Below, in pieces: positions 24,193-32,795 of a DNA stretch of 64,000 nucleotides. The stretch's first letter is position 1. The number at the start of each line of letters is the position of its first letter. The notes below the pieces were generated by a model. It saw only the letters and a list, made by a program, of their open reading frames with translations, had not been told where the DNA came from and did no database searches. Source of the stretch: Pseudomonadota bacterium (GTDB taxonomy: Bacteria > Pseudomonadota > Gammaproteobacteria > Burkholderiales > Burkholderiaceae_B); NCBI GenBank assembly GCA_023440825.1, contig JAEXRL010000018.1:186001-250000 (forward strand), read 5' to 3'. The translations under genes and the position numbers were made by a program.

Positions 24193-26363
24193 GGTGCGTC
24201 CTCAGTGGGCACATCGCCAAATGATCGCAACCCATCTGTATCCAGAGCATTGTTCTGCCAGCGATTACGCATTAGTTGGTATAAATCGGTCGGCGCACCG
24301 ACCATTTGCCCTACGTCTCGACTCCAGGGCGATAAGCTAAATCCAATGATAGATCCGGTATCGCGGGTTCGCAGCGTAGATAAGGGGAAACGCATAAATA
24401 TCCCCTTATCCATATAGGGGCTGCTTGGAGAGCCTGGAGAAGTAATATCGTTACCATTGGTGCGTGTGTACCATGCACCAAACTGGACACCAGACTTAAA
24501 TGTCCTGCTTAGTTCAAAGCGTACACCGTTGTCTCTGGCTAAGAATCGGCCTGCCCGTATCGTGGCGGTAACATCGTCAAAAATAGGTAGGCGGTAATGC
24601 ATGGAGGCAAGTGCCGTCACAGTTTGATAGTGCTGAAATCCGGTACCTTTGAAGTCACGTTGCCGCACTCCATCGACACTAATGTCCCAAGCTAAGCGGC
24701 CGCCAGAATGCAAGTACAGAGCCTGAACACCCACACCGGCAAACATTTCTTCATACAAGCCTGCCGAAGCGCGTACGTAAGTACGTGTAGCGGGGTGCCA
24801 GAACTTATTAAGCACCAAGCTACTCAACTTAACTTTCGCTGCTTTACGATATTCCGCTATATCCGAGCGTACATGGGGTAATAAGGAGTTTGAACGGTGT
24901 GTGACATCGCTCATGTTTTCCGCCAAACTAGCCATGACACTGCCGTTTAACCACCAGCCATGCCCCAGGTTGGCTCGAGCCCCCAAGTTTAGGCCTATAT
25001 CATATTTAAATACGCCGCTGGGGTCATTAAGGTACGCGCTGACATAAGGCGACAGGGTAATACCAGATTGCCCGAGCCGGCTGGCGCTTAGCGACAAGAC
25101 ATTGCGACTCATTAAGGTGTCTTGTGCCAGTAAGGCAGTCACCGATTCATCGATATCGTTAGCACGCGCAGCAGCGCTGCGTCCGTGTGGATCTGCGTAT
25201 TCTATGTGCACGGCCTGCGCCAGTGTTTCGCGTGTTGCCGTGCCGGCAAAGTATCGTTGTAGCAAGGTGGCATCGTCAAATACCCACGTCATGCCGTCTA
25301 TCCCCATGACCTGCCAGGTAATTTCGACCCGTTCCGTTTCCAAAGGGGCATAGGCCATCACAATACGGGCTGTACGCCCAACACCGCGCGAAGCGTATCG
25401 ATAACGGTCACTGGCCACACTAATAGCTAAGGTGCCGTCGCGCCAAGCCAGCTTTATATTGCGCAAGCCTTCCGCTTGCAAGGTATGTACTAAGCTACTG
25501 GGCCACAAAGGGTCGCTTTGCCATTGTTGTAGAGTAGGACGGGGCCCATCGTGTGCCCAAGCCCCTTCTTTAAAGGGACCTTTTTCGTCGGACTTAGGGA
25601 TAAACTCCCGTTGTTGCAGCGGAAGTTTCAGCGAAACATTGTAGATATTTTGCTGATGCTGTCGTCCCGCTTGCAGGGTCAGTGGCCCCCAGTTGTACTC
25701 AAGGGCCGCATGCCAGTTTCCGGTTTTGCGTTCTTGTGTCCCAGTGCGATTGGCAAAAGGATCAAGCCTGTATTGGTTTTTATCGTATTCGGTAACAAGC
25801 CGCCAAGAAGGTAGAGCATGCAGGCCGAAACGCGCCCCACCGTAAAGGCCCTTGATACGTTTACGACCGTAGCCTACGGTGACATCGGCAAAGCCATAAC
25901 CAAAGTCTAGGTTCTTGCTGGCGGCGATAAACTCGCTCGTAAATAGCTTCGTGCCTTGTATGTCGTCGTAGCCTATGGATACTTCTGGCAGCCAATAGCC
26001 CCGTGCATTTTCTGGTAATAGCCGAAGTTTAAAACCCGCTGATTTGTCTTTGTTATCGCCGTAACCGGCCTCTAGGGCAGGTATGCCATGAAAACGGGTA
26101 AAGCGGCCTGCTACTTGTAAAAAAGGTAGTACTTGTAGGCTTATGTATGGGGCACTGTAGGGGCGAGCATACATAAAGCCCGTACTTAATAGGCCGTCTT
26201 CGTTCATACGCCCATCGGGCATATGTATTAATCCGCTTAAACCTAAGCTAGAAGGCTGTGACCACGCTGAGGTGACAGCAAGGCTGCAAGCTAACGCAAA
26301 AATAATGCGATACAGCGATCGCCTACGTGGCGTGGTAACGCCACGCAGACTAACAGGTAACAT
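24189..26363 (-). CDS. yjbH: YjbH/GfcD-family outer-membrane protein
   Basis: Large predicted outer-membrane beta-barrel protein of 724 residues from the YjbH family, linked in Escherichia coli to exopolysaccharide (yjbEFGH) and group 4 capsule (gfcABCDE). The signal peptide ends near SAWS-QPSS. The N-terminal fingerprint is GLSGLIHMPDGRMNEDGLLS, followed by many amphipathic strands with aromatic ends such as VSIGYDDIQGTKLF and GYGRKRIKGLYGGARF. Near the C-terminus is the conserved-looking block DKGIFMRFPLSTLRTRD. It probably helps polysaccharide cross or anchor to the outer membrane with Wza. It lies 17 nt after the yjbE-like gene. Confidence 0.9.
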   Translation of the reverse strand: MLPVSLRGVTTPRRRSLYRIIFALACSLAVTSAWSQPSSLGLSGLIHMPDGRMNEDGLLSTGFMYARPYSAPYISLQVLPFLQVAGRFTRFHGIPALEAGYGDNKDKSAGFKLRLLPENARGYWLPEVSIGYDDIQGTKLFTSEFIAASKNLDFGYGFADVTVGYGRKRIKGLYGGARFGLHALPSWRLVTEYDKNQYRLDPFANRTGTQERKTGNWHAALEYNWGPLTLQAGRQHQQNIYNVSLKLPLQQREFIPKSDEKGPFKEGAWAHDGPRPTLQQWQSDPLWPSSLVHTLQAEGLRNIKLAWRDGTLAISVASDRYRYASRGVGRTARIVMAYAPLETERVEITWQVMGIDGMTWVFDDATLLQRYFAGTATRETLAQAVHIEYADPHGRSAAARANDIDESVTALLAQDTLMSRNVLSLSASRLGQSGITLSPYVSAYLNDPSGVFKYDIGLNLGARANLGHGWWLNGSVMASLAENMSDVTHRSNSLLPHVRSDIAEYRKAAKVKLSSLVLNKFWHPATRTYVRASAGLYEEMFAGVGVQALYLHSGGRLAWDISVDGVRQRDFKGTGFQHYQTVTALASMHYRLPIFDDVTATIRAGRFLARDNGVRFELSRTFKSGVQFGAWYTRTNGNDITSPGSPSSPYMDKGIFMRFPLSTLRTRDTGSIIGFSLSPWSRDVGQMVGAPTDLYQLMRNRWQNNALDTDGLRSFGDVPTEDAP

Positions 26364-26380
26364 GTGTTCAGGTTTTTGAT

Positions 26381-26689
26381 TTAGTGGCTGTGTCCTGGTG
26401 CAACTTTGTCTCCACCGCTCGGCGCTTCTGCATCATTACCACTGGATTGAGACGCTGCAGCGGCGACGGCGGCTACTGCGAGGGCGCCAACGGATGCAGC
26501 CACCACAACTGGAGTGGTAATCGCTGCTGCACCCACACCGGCGGATGCGCCGCCAGCGGCAGCAGAGGCCGAGCTTGTTGTGGACGTCGAGCTTGCTGCT
26601 GCTGGTTGGCTAGCTTGTTGAGCGCTACTCGCTGTGGCGAACAAGGCAAGTAGCGTAGTGGCCAGAGCTTGTTTAAGTATTGTGTTCAT
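26381..26689 (-). CDS. yjbE: Small Ala/Ser-rich exported protein (YjbE/GfcA-like)
   Basis: Low-complexity secreted protein of 102 residues. The signal peptide (~23 residues, ending SSA) precedes an Ala/Ser/Thr/Gly-rich body with a hydrophobic middle (TTPVVVAASVGALAVAAVAA) and a His-containing tail (APGHSH). Composition, size and position directly before yjbH match YjbE of the yjbEFGH operon and GfcA of group 4 capsule clusters, whose biochemical role is unknown. AAAAAGG precedes the ATG. Similarity in such low-complexity sequence is weak, so the assignment depends on context. Confidence 0.7.
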   Translation of the reverse strand: MNTILKQALATTLLALFATASSAQQASQPAAASSTSTTSSASAAAGGASAGVGAAAITTPVVVAASVGALAVAAVAAAASQSSGNDAEAPSGGDKVAPGHSH

Positions 26690-26717
26690 ACTGAGACCTT
26701 TTTAAAAATAATAGAGG

Positions 26718-26758
26718 GTTCCCGGATCGTATGAAGGTAAGAGTTAGTAGCCGGGAAC
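26718..26758 (-). other. Hairpin between wzc and the yjbE-like gene
   Basis: Perfect 8-bp G/C-rich inverted repeat, GTTCCCGG (26718-26725) and CCGGGAAC (26751-26758), with a 25-nt loop. On the - strand it is followed after about 10 nt by a T-rich stretch (26701-26709), so it could partially terminate transcription between wzc and yjbE or set the ratio of the two products. Confidence 0.45.
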
Positions 26759-26785
26759 TACTAAGTTCTTAGTATAAAAATTATT

Positions 26786-28993
26786 CTACGCGCTATAGTC
26801 GTAGTGTTGATAACGATAGCTGCCATACTTATAACTATACCGGCGTTTCTTTACGGATATATCATTCAAAATAATACCGTTTACCTCGGCACCGGCATGA
26901 CGCACGCGCTTCACGGTTTCTTCAAGCTCGGCCAGTCTAGTTACCTCGGCACGAGCTACTAAAAAGCAGGTGCCCGCTGTATTGAGTAAAGCCAGTGTAT
27001 CCGACACGGCTAATAGTGGCGCACTGTCCAGAATAACGTAATCGTATTGCTGGCTAAGTTCTACTAGTAGTTGCTGTGTAGACGCGTTTAGCAGTAATTC
27101 GGCAGGGTTTGGGGGCAGCACACCGGTGCTAATAAAATCCACATTAGGCAAGACTTGGCGGTGTAGGGCTGCATCTATACTTAAGTTATTGCTCAATACT
27201 TCGCTTAAGCCCTGTTTACGGTTTAAACCAAAGTACTGGTTCATATAACCTTTACGTAAGTCGGCGTCGATAAGCAAAACTTTTTTATCGCCACTGGCGA
27301 TCACTTGTGCAAAGTTCACGCTAATAAACGACTTGCCAATTTGCGGCGTGGCACCTGAAATTAAAATAATATTATTCTTGGCCGACAACATGGCAAATTG
27401 CATGGCGGTGCGCAAGCTACGTAAGCTTTCTATAGCAGGGTCTTTAGGGAACAGCTCCCCCAATACATGTTTGCCCGACTGTTTGCTTTGTATGGCTTGA
27501 TAAAGCGTTTGCTGTTCAAGCGACCTAGGCACGGACGCAAACACACTTAGGCCCAAGTGTTGTTCAATGTCGTGCGCTTCTTCTATGCCGGCGTGCAGCA
27601 TTTTACGAGTCAAAGCTAAGCTAATGCCAGTAATTATGCCTAATAGTAAAGCGGCGAACAGAATGAGCATTTTCTTTGGTTTGACAGCACGTTCGGGAAT
27701 AATGGCGTTGTCAATGATTCGTACGCTGCCTACTTTTCCTTCTTTTACTAGGCGCAATTGCTGTGCACTGTTTAACAAGTTGACGTAAAGCTCACTATTC
27801 ACCTTAACATTGCGGCTTAGGTTTAACAGTTCTTGCTGTAATTCAGGCATACGGCGCATGTCGCGTTCCATACGCTTAATCTCGGCTTGTAAAGCGCCAA
27901 TTTGCTGGTCTACTGTTTTAACAGCAGGGTGTGCCGCCGTAAATTGTGGTGTCAGGGTTCTGCGTTGTTGTTGTAGCTCCAGTAATTTCACCTGTAAGCT
28001 TACTAAGGCATCCAGTTGTGCTTTACCTTCAGCTCCTAGATCAAAAGTGCCATGTTGATCTCGAAACTTGGTGTAATCCGTTTCAGACACCTGCATTTGT
28101 TTTTGTATCTCAGGTAAAAATCCGTCTAAAAACCCCAGTGTTTTTTCAGCTTCTGCAGCTTTGCGTTCGGTGTTTTGCTGTTCATATAGAGTACCGATAG
28201 CCTGTAAGGTATCGGCTAAACGCTTGGTGTCGGTACCGTTCAAAGCAACATTAATAATGCCCGACTGGCGACCACGTTCGGATATTTGCAGGCCAGTTTG
28301 TAAGGCTTCGATTGTTTGAAGGCTAGAGGAGCGCTTCAAGATAAACTCTGCTCCTGAGAGTGCATGTAAAGACTCTACCTCTAACTCGCCGGGTTGGCCA
28401 GAGACGGTGAACTTACACATTACACCAATCGTGCCTTGGCAAAGCAGTAATTGCGTAGGATCGAACAGGTCGTAGCCACTTTTAGTGGCGACGACGGTAA
28501 GCATTTTACCTTCCAGTAATGCGGGTATATTGAATTGAGAAACCTTTATTGTTTCATTGCCACTTACATACCCGGGCATCCCTAAAAATCCAGGGCTAGA
28601 TAGGCTATCGGACCGTCTGGCTAACCAGTGCCCAATAATCGGTAGATATTTTGGAGTGGCTTCTATGTCGAGTTTTAACTTTTTGACCGCTTGACCTACT
28701 ACTAAGCGGGAGCGCAATATTTCGATCTCCGCTGCGGTGGATGATCCATCCCCTAATAAAGCCCCCAACTCCATTCCGAGCATGCCGCTAGTAGGACTGC
28801 TGTTTTGTTCAACCTGTATCAGCATGTTGGATTGATATATAGGAGTGCTAAACACGTCATACAGAATCGCTATGAGCACAAATAGCCCGCTGATCAAAGC
28901 AATAAGCCATTTTGCGGATACGACAGTGTCTACGATATCGAGTAGATTGATTTCATCGTTGCTATCATCGATAGTATGGTTTGGGTTCGTCAT
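26786..28993 (-). CDS. wzc: Polysaccharide co-polymerase tyrosine autokinase, Wzc
   Basis: Inner-membrane BY-kinase of 735 residues that controls polymer length and export with Wza. It has an N-terminal Wzz domain with its first membrane helix at ~33-50, a coiled-coil GNVR region, a second helix near residue 430 (ILFAALLLGIITGISLAL) and a cytoplasmic kinase domain. This has Walker A (GATPQIGKSF), Walker A' (VLLIDADLRKGYMNQYF) and Walker B (YDYVILDSAPLL). The C-terminal tail is Tyr-rich (RRYSYKYGSYRYQHYDYSA), the usual autophosphorylation cluster. A Wzb-type phosphatase gene normally sits between wza and wzc; here only a 68-nt gap separates them. Confidence 0.95.
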   Translation of the reverse strand: MTNPNHTIDDSNDEINLLDIVDTVVSAKWLIALISGLFVLIAILYDVFSTPIYQSNMLIQVEQNSSPTSGMLGMELGALLGDGSSTAAEIEILRSRLVVGQAVKKLKLDIEATPKYLPIIGHWLARRSDSLSSPGFLGMPGYVSGNETIKVSQFNIPALLEGKMLTVVATKSGYDLFDPTQLLLCQGTIGVMCKFTVSGQPGELEVESLHALSGAEFILKRSSSLQTIEALQTGLQISERGRQSGIINVALNGTDTKRLADTLQAIGTLYEQQNTERKAAEAEKTLGFLDGFLPEIQKQMQVSETDYTKFRDQHGTFDLGAEGKAQLDALVSLQVKLLELQQQRRTLTPQFTAAHPAVKTVDQQIGALQAEIKRMERDMRRMPELQQELLNLSRNVKVNSELYVNLLNSAQQLRLVKEGKVGSVRIIDNAIIPERAVKPKKMLILFAALLLGIITGISLALTRKMLHAGIEEAHDIEQHLGLSVFASVPRSLEQQTLYQAIQSKQSGKHVLGELFPKDPAIESLRSLRTAMQFAMLSAKNNIILISGATPQIGKSFISVNFAQVIASGDKKVLLIDADLRKGYMNQYFGLNRKQGLSEVLSNNLSIDAALHRQVLPNVDFISTGVLPPNPAELLLNASTQQLLVELSQQYDYVILDSAPLLAVSDTLALLNTAGTCFLVARAEVTRLAELEETVKRVRHAGAEVNGIILNDISVKKRRYSYKYGSYRYQHYDYSA

Positions 28994-29061
28994 GTGCTAG
29001 AAGCGTAATGGTAATAATACGTACGGCTAATAAGTAGTAAGGGCCAGGATTGATCGATTAA

Positions 29062-30198
29062 TTACTGGAAGGCTCTGCCTGTCGTCACAGCGCCACTAAG
29101 AGAAGGTAAAAGGTTATTCAGCACACGGCTCCATCGAACGACGGAGGCAGGATCTACATAGACCACATCACGGGATTGAAGCTGAAACTCACTCGCTATC
29201 AGGTAGGCTGCTGGGCTACTGGCGTTTAGATGGTATATTTGGGGCTCCTGCCCTTCTGGCCTGCGCAATATATATACTTGGCTAGGGTTCGAGGTCGTCA
29301 TGCTGATGCCACCTGACTCGCCTAAGGCTTCCGTTAAACTTAAGCGGCCGTCGTACATAGGAGTGGGCTTGGGTTGGGTTACTTCACCTAATACAAACAC
29401 TTGGCTTTCACGCTGATTCAGAACGCGCAGCATATCGCCATTCGCCAGCATAATGCGATTTGGGTTAATACCCTGCCGAGTCAGTTCGGGTAGGTTCAAG
29501 CGCATGGTAACGCCGTTACGGCTAAGCATAATGGACGACCTGTCCGCCTCTTTGGTGTAGCCCCCAGCGCGGTTCAGTGCTTCTGGTAATGTCATTGGAA
29601 TGTCGTCCATGACCGCAAGGCCTGGGCTGGCCACTTCCCCATCAATGTACACGCGGCTGTTTCGGTACGACTGGACTCGCACCGTAATTTGCGGATCATT
29701 AATATACATGGCAAGCTTGCGCATCAGTAAGTCACGAAGCTCCAGCTCGGTTAAGCCCGCAACCTCAACAACGCCAGCGTAAGGAAATTGAATGGTGCCA
29801 TCGGCACTGATGGGGTAACCATTACCTATATCTGCCTGGGTAATTGAACCTACGTTTCGTGATGAAGAGGCAGGTATAAGGGCCAATTCTGGGTGATCCC
29901 ACACCATAATATTCACAATGTCCCCAGTGCCTAAACGATAGACATGATTAGGGGCTTCTAGCGCTTGAACTTCGGCAATCAGCGTGTCTGCACTAAGCTT
30001 ATCCTGTTGTGCCACTAATTCGGGCGTAATGCTAACAAGCTGAATATCGGGGTATAGATTACTGGCGCTAGTCTGTGCTTCGTCCGCAGCCCCCATATAT
30101 TGACCAGGAACCCACGAGCAGGCAGCCAGGCTAACTAGCAAACCCAGAGTAAGTATGTGGCGTGCTTTGATAAGTAGGGCAACGGATAAGTGCTTCAT
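29062..30198 (-). CDS. wza: Outer-membrane polysaccharide export lipoprotein, Wza
   Basis: Export channel protein of 378 residues. The ATG at 30198 is chosen because it gives a classical lipoprotein signal with lipobox LAAC (Cys near 27); a TTG further upstream would spoil it. The Poly_export domain follows (YRLGTGDIVNIMVWDHPELA, then GTIQFPYAGVVEVAGLTELE), with two SLBB-type repeats (SRVYIDGEVASPGLAVMDDI and SQVFVLGEVTQPKPTPMYDG) and a C-terminal membrane-spanning segment region. It pairs with Wzc directly downstream, and is probably the first gene of the wza-wzc-yjbE-yjbH-MORN operon. Confidence 0.95.
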   Translation of the reverse strand: MKHLSVALLIKARHILTLGLLVSLAACSWVPGQYMGAADEAQTSASNLYPDIQLVSITPELVAQQDKLSADTLIAEVQALEAPNHVYRLGTGDIVNIMVWDHPELALIPASSSRNVGSITQADIGNGYPISADGTIQFPYAGVVEVAGLTELELRDLLMRKLAMYINDPQITVRVQSYRNSRVYIDGEVASPGLAVMDDIPMTLPEALNRAGGYTKEADRSSIMLSRNGVTMRLNLPELTRQGINPNRIMLANGDMLRVLNQRESQVFVLGEVTQPKPTPMYDGRLSLTEALGESGGISMTTSNPSQVYILRRPEGQEPQIYHLNASSPAAYLIASEFQLQSRDVVYVDPASVVRWSRVLNNLLPSLSGAVTTGRAFQ

Positions 30199-30765
30199 TG
30201 AGTAAATGCTGCTGATAAGTAAGAAGTAGCGCAAGCTTTGTAGTTCAGAAGGATAGGTAAGTTATGCGAAACATACGGTGCCGTGGTATACCTTATTTTT
30301 TCGCACATGCTTATGTGGTAAATACGTGAGCAAAAATAATTAAATGCCGACATATTGTTATTGTTGTTTTTATAAGAAAAATGAAGGCGAATCAAAAATG
30401 TGCCGATTAGTCATAGCAGTAAGCGCAGATAATACTTAGTCGAAGTTAAATTAGTTTAATTGTCAATATAAACAAAGTGTAACATAGTCTATCGAGCCAT
30501 GATTGTACTGGTAATAGCTGCGTTTATGGAAGCGGAATTTATAGCCGACCGCTATATTGCTTTGTATAAATTTATTGTAAGCAACAGTGCTTCGCCATAA
30601 CCTTAACTAAGTATGGCGCTTTAGGCCGTTTCGTGGTGAGTATGAGCAGCGGGTTGTCATATTGGGGCTTGTTTGCAGCAGCATTAATACTACAGGAGGT
30701 TAACAACCTGACACGAGCCTTTTGCTCATAGTATTAACGCAGTCTTTGTGTGGTAGGGGACGCAA
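30199..30765. other. Gene-free interval upstream of wza
   Basis: This 567-nt A+T-rich stretch lies between wza and rfbD, both on the - strand, and must carry the wza promoter and the end of the rfbD transcript. The notable structure is an 8-bp inverted repeat, TTAATACT (30684-30691) and AGTATTAA (30731-30738). It encloses two small stems, AGGTT/AACCT (30697-30709) and GAGC/GCTC (30715-30728), which together could fold as a three-way junction. I see no gene. Confidence 0.45.
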
Positions 30766-31653
30766 TTACAGTTGCTTGCTTAAAGCAAGCAAACTAGCCT
30801 GTATACCTTGTTGCCATGGGTACATGCAGGGAATATTCAAGTCTTGTAGGCGTTGCATTGCAAGTCGCACTTGCTTGGGCCTTTGTGCTACAGAGGGGTA
30901 AGTGCTACTGGGCACGGGCTGTAGTCTGGGTGGTGTCGGTACTACGCCATATTTTTGTGCCGTGAAAAAAATGGCTTTGGCAAACTCGTAGCGGCTAACG
31001 TACGGTAAGCCTGAAAAATGGTAAATGCCCTGAGCCTGCGGGTGTAAGGCTAGTTGTAATATCACCCGTGCCAAGTCTACAGCGTAGGTGGGTCCACCAA
31101 TTTCATCATTCACTATGCTTAATAAGGCAGTGGTACTGCCTAGCTTAAGCATGGTTTTTAAGAAATTTTGGTTAAATTGGCTAAAAACCCAACTGGTACG
31201 CAAAATAATACAATTGGGCAAGGCCGCTAAGGCTGCTTGTTCTCCAGCAAGTTTGCTTTGCCCGTATACATTCAGTGGTGCTGGAAGGGCATCCGCATCA
31301 TAAGGCGTGTCTTGAAAGCCATCAAAGACATAGTCCGTAGAGACATGTAAAAGTTTCACATTATGCAGAGCGCAAATGTGCGCTAAGCTGCCTACCGCCT
31401 TATGGTTGATAGCGTGAGCGCGCAGTGGATACTGCTCTGCACGCTCCACATTAGTATAGGCGGCGGTGTTGATGAGAACCGAGGGGGTATATAGATTCAA
31501 GGCATGCAGAATCTGATCTGCTTGTTCTATATCCAGCTCATGCCGATTGAGTAATATGAGCTCCGGCGTACCAGGTAGCTCCAATGTTTTCAGGTAACGA
31601 AAGCTTTGGCCTAGCTGGCCTTGTGCGCCGGTTATTAGAATGCGTATTGTCAT
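30766..31653 (-). CDS. rfbD: dTDP-4-dehydrorhamnose reductase, RfbD
   Basis: SDR enzyme of 295 residues that makes the last step to dTDP-L-rhamnose. Features are the N-terminal NAD(P)H site ILITGAQGQLGQSF, the LINTAAYTNVERAEQ motif, STDYVFDG, the YxxxK pair in YGQSKLAGEQ, and the C-terminal RPKQVRLAM. It stands apart from rfbB and rfbC (38.8-40.4 kb), and no rfbA is present in the window. A terminator on its upstream side separates it from wzz, so it needs its own promoter or readthrough. Confidence 0.93.
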   Translation of the reverse strand: MTIRILITGAQGQLGQSFRYLKTLELPGTPELILLNRHELDIEQADQILHALNLYTPSVLINTAAYTNVERAEQYPLRAHAINHKAVGSLAHICALHNVKLLHVSTDYVFDGFQDTPYDADALPAPLNVYGQSKLAGEQAALAALPNCIILRTSWVFSQFNQNFLKTMLKLGSTTALLSIVNDEIGGPTYAVDLARVILQLALHPQAQGIYHFSGLPYVSRYEFAKAIFFTAQKYGVVPTPPRLQPVPSSTYPSVAQRPKQVRLAMQRLQDLNIPCMYPWQQGIQASLLALSKQL

Positions 31654-31701
31654 CTGGCGCTGACGGCTAGTTTAGTCAAGGTGGGGGTCGTTATATAGAA
31701 T

Positions 31702-31729
31702 AAAAATGCCAGTCTTGGTAAGACTGGCA
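31702..31729 (-). terminator. Rho-independent terminator after wzz
   Basis: On the - strand, a perfect 10-bp stem (TGCCAGTCTT / AAGACTGGCA, 31707-31729) with a 3-nt loop is followed directly by TTTTTA (31702-31706). It starts about 40 nt after the wzz stop codon and 48 nt before the rfbD start, so wzz is largely a single-gene transcript. Confidence 0.88.
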
Positions 31730-31769
31730 CTAAGATGTTCTTGCGGGTAGGCATCAATTTGATAATTGT

Positions 31770-32795
31770 TTATGGTTTGACTGCATTGCCTTTCCACCAT
31801 GCATGTGCTATCACCACAAATACACCCAGAATCAGACCTAGTATGATACCCAATAGAACAATCATTGTTTTTCTAGGTTTGATGGGGGTTTCAGGTGCAA
31901 CAGCATAGCTGTCTATGCTAGCTAGCAAAAGTGGTGTGTCACCTAACTGTAATGTTTGCAGCAATGTCAGTTGCTCATTAAGTAATGATAGGTCTTCAAT
32001 AAAAGGGTCATTGTTAGTGCGAGACTCCAATAAAGAAAGCTCTGCCTCTAAAGCTATACTACCTCGTAAATAGGCTGTGTCTTGATTATAGGAAATAATC
32101 AGATTTTGATTATTGCTTGGCTCTGTTAGGTCTATTGCTTTGGCCAAGACTAAATCTTCTTTTAAGCGTGCTATGCGATTTAGACGATCTTGTTCGGCTG
32201 CTGCTCTTAATCCATCAATGTGAATTGTTAAGCGCTGTATACGGGTACTGATTGCACTGGTTAGCGTGTTTTCTGCTTGTTGACTAGCCATATGCATGGC
32301 TGTTTTAACATACTCATTTACCCAGTCGCTAGCTTGGTGTGCATCGCCATCAATTAACTTAACACTGGCTAAGTCGGGTGAGCTTGCGTTGGGTAAAATA
32401 ACACTTAAAGCAGCATTAAAACTTAGCCAAAGTTGCTCATGCTCGGTTACGCCGAGGTCTAATGAAGTGGCTTTTTTAGGAATATAGTATTTTTCAAAAA
32501 ACTCTAGCTTTAAAGTGCCGGAGTTGAGATGGCGTAAAAATATTCTATAAGCTTCATCCACATCCATCGTGGGTAACTTGTCGTCACTTAAAGCTATAAC
32601 GTTATAAGAGCTTAAGTTTGCTGGAGTGGGAGGTAATATATTGCTACTGGCCTGGTAGGTAGGAGGCGAAAAATATGCGTAAGCAATACTAAGTAAACCA
32701 ATCGCCATCGTACAGGCAAAAATACGAGCCTTATTATTCCAAAGCAGTAAAATAAGTTCACGTAAATCAATTTCATCAGCGTCTTGTTGTTGCAT
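31770..32795 (-). CDS. wzz: O-antigen chain-length determinant, Wzz
   Basis: Polysaccharide co-polymerase of 341 residues without a kinase domain. It has an N-terminal membrane helix (~32-48, ARIFACTMAIGLLSIAYAYF), a periplasmic alpha-helical domain with coiled-coil character (~150-270), and a C-terminal helix preceded by the proline motif (APETPIKPRKTMIVLLGIIL). It would set the modal chain length of the Wzy product. With Wzc also present, the locus encodes two co-polymerases, one probably for O antigen and one for capsule. No clear ribosome binding site precedes the ATG. Confidence 0.9.
   Translation of the reverse strand: MQQQDADEIDLRELILLLWNNKARIFACTMAIGLLSIAYAYFSPPTYQASSNILPPTPANLSSYNVIALSDDKLPTMDVDEAYRIFLRHLNSGTLKLEFFEKYYIPKKATSLDLGVTEHEQLWLSFNAALSVILPNASSPDLASVKLIDGDAHQASDWVNEYVKTAMHMASQQAENTLTSAISTRIQRLTIHIDGLRAAAEQDRLNRIARLKEDLVLAKAIDLTEPSNNQNLIISYNQDTAYLRGSIALEAELSLLESRTNNDPFIEDLSLLNEQLTLLQTLQLGDTPLLLASIDSYAVAPETPIKPRKTMIVLLGIILGLILGVFVVIAHAWWKGNAVKP

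Noticed and set aside
30195..30395. 66-codon - strand frame upstream of wza
   Set aside because: It overlaps the wza start region in another frame and has no recognisable domain or binding site.
30684..30738. Hammerhead ribozyme
   Set aside because: The three-way junction lacks the CUGANGA and GAAA core sequences on both strands.
31388..31398. GGCGGTAG on the - strand, the ops/JUMPstart core of enteric polysaccharide operons
   Set aside because: It lies inside the rfbD coding sequence, not in a leader, and is explained by its codons. RfaH/ops is mainly an enterobacterial system.
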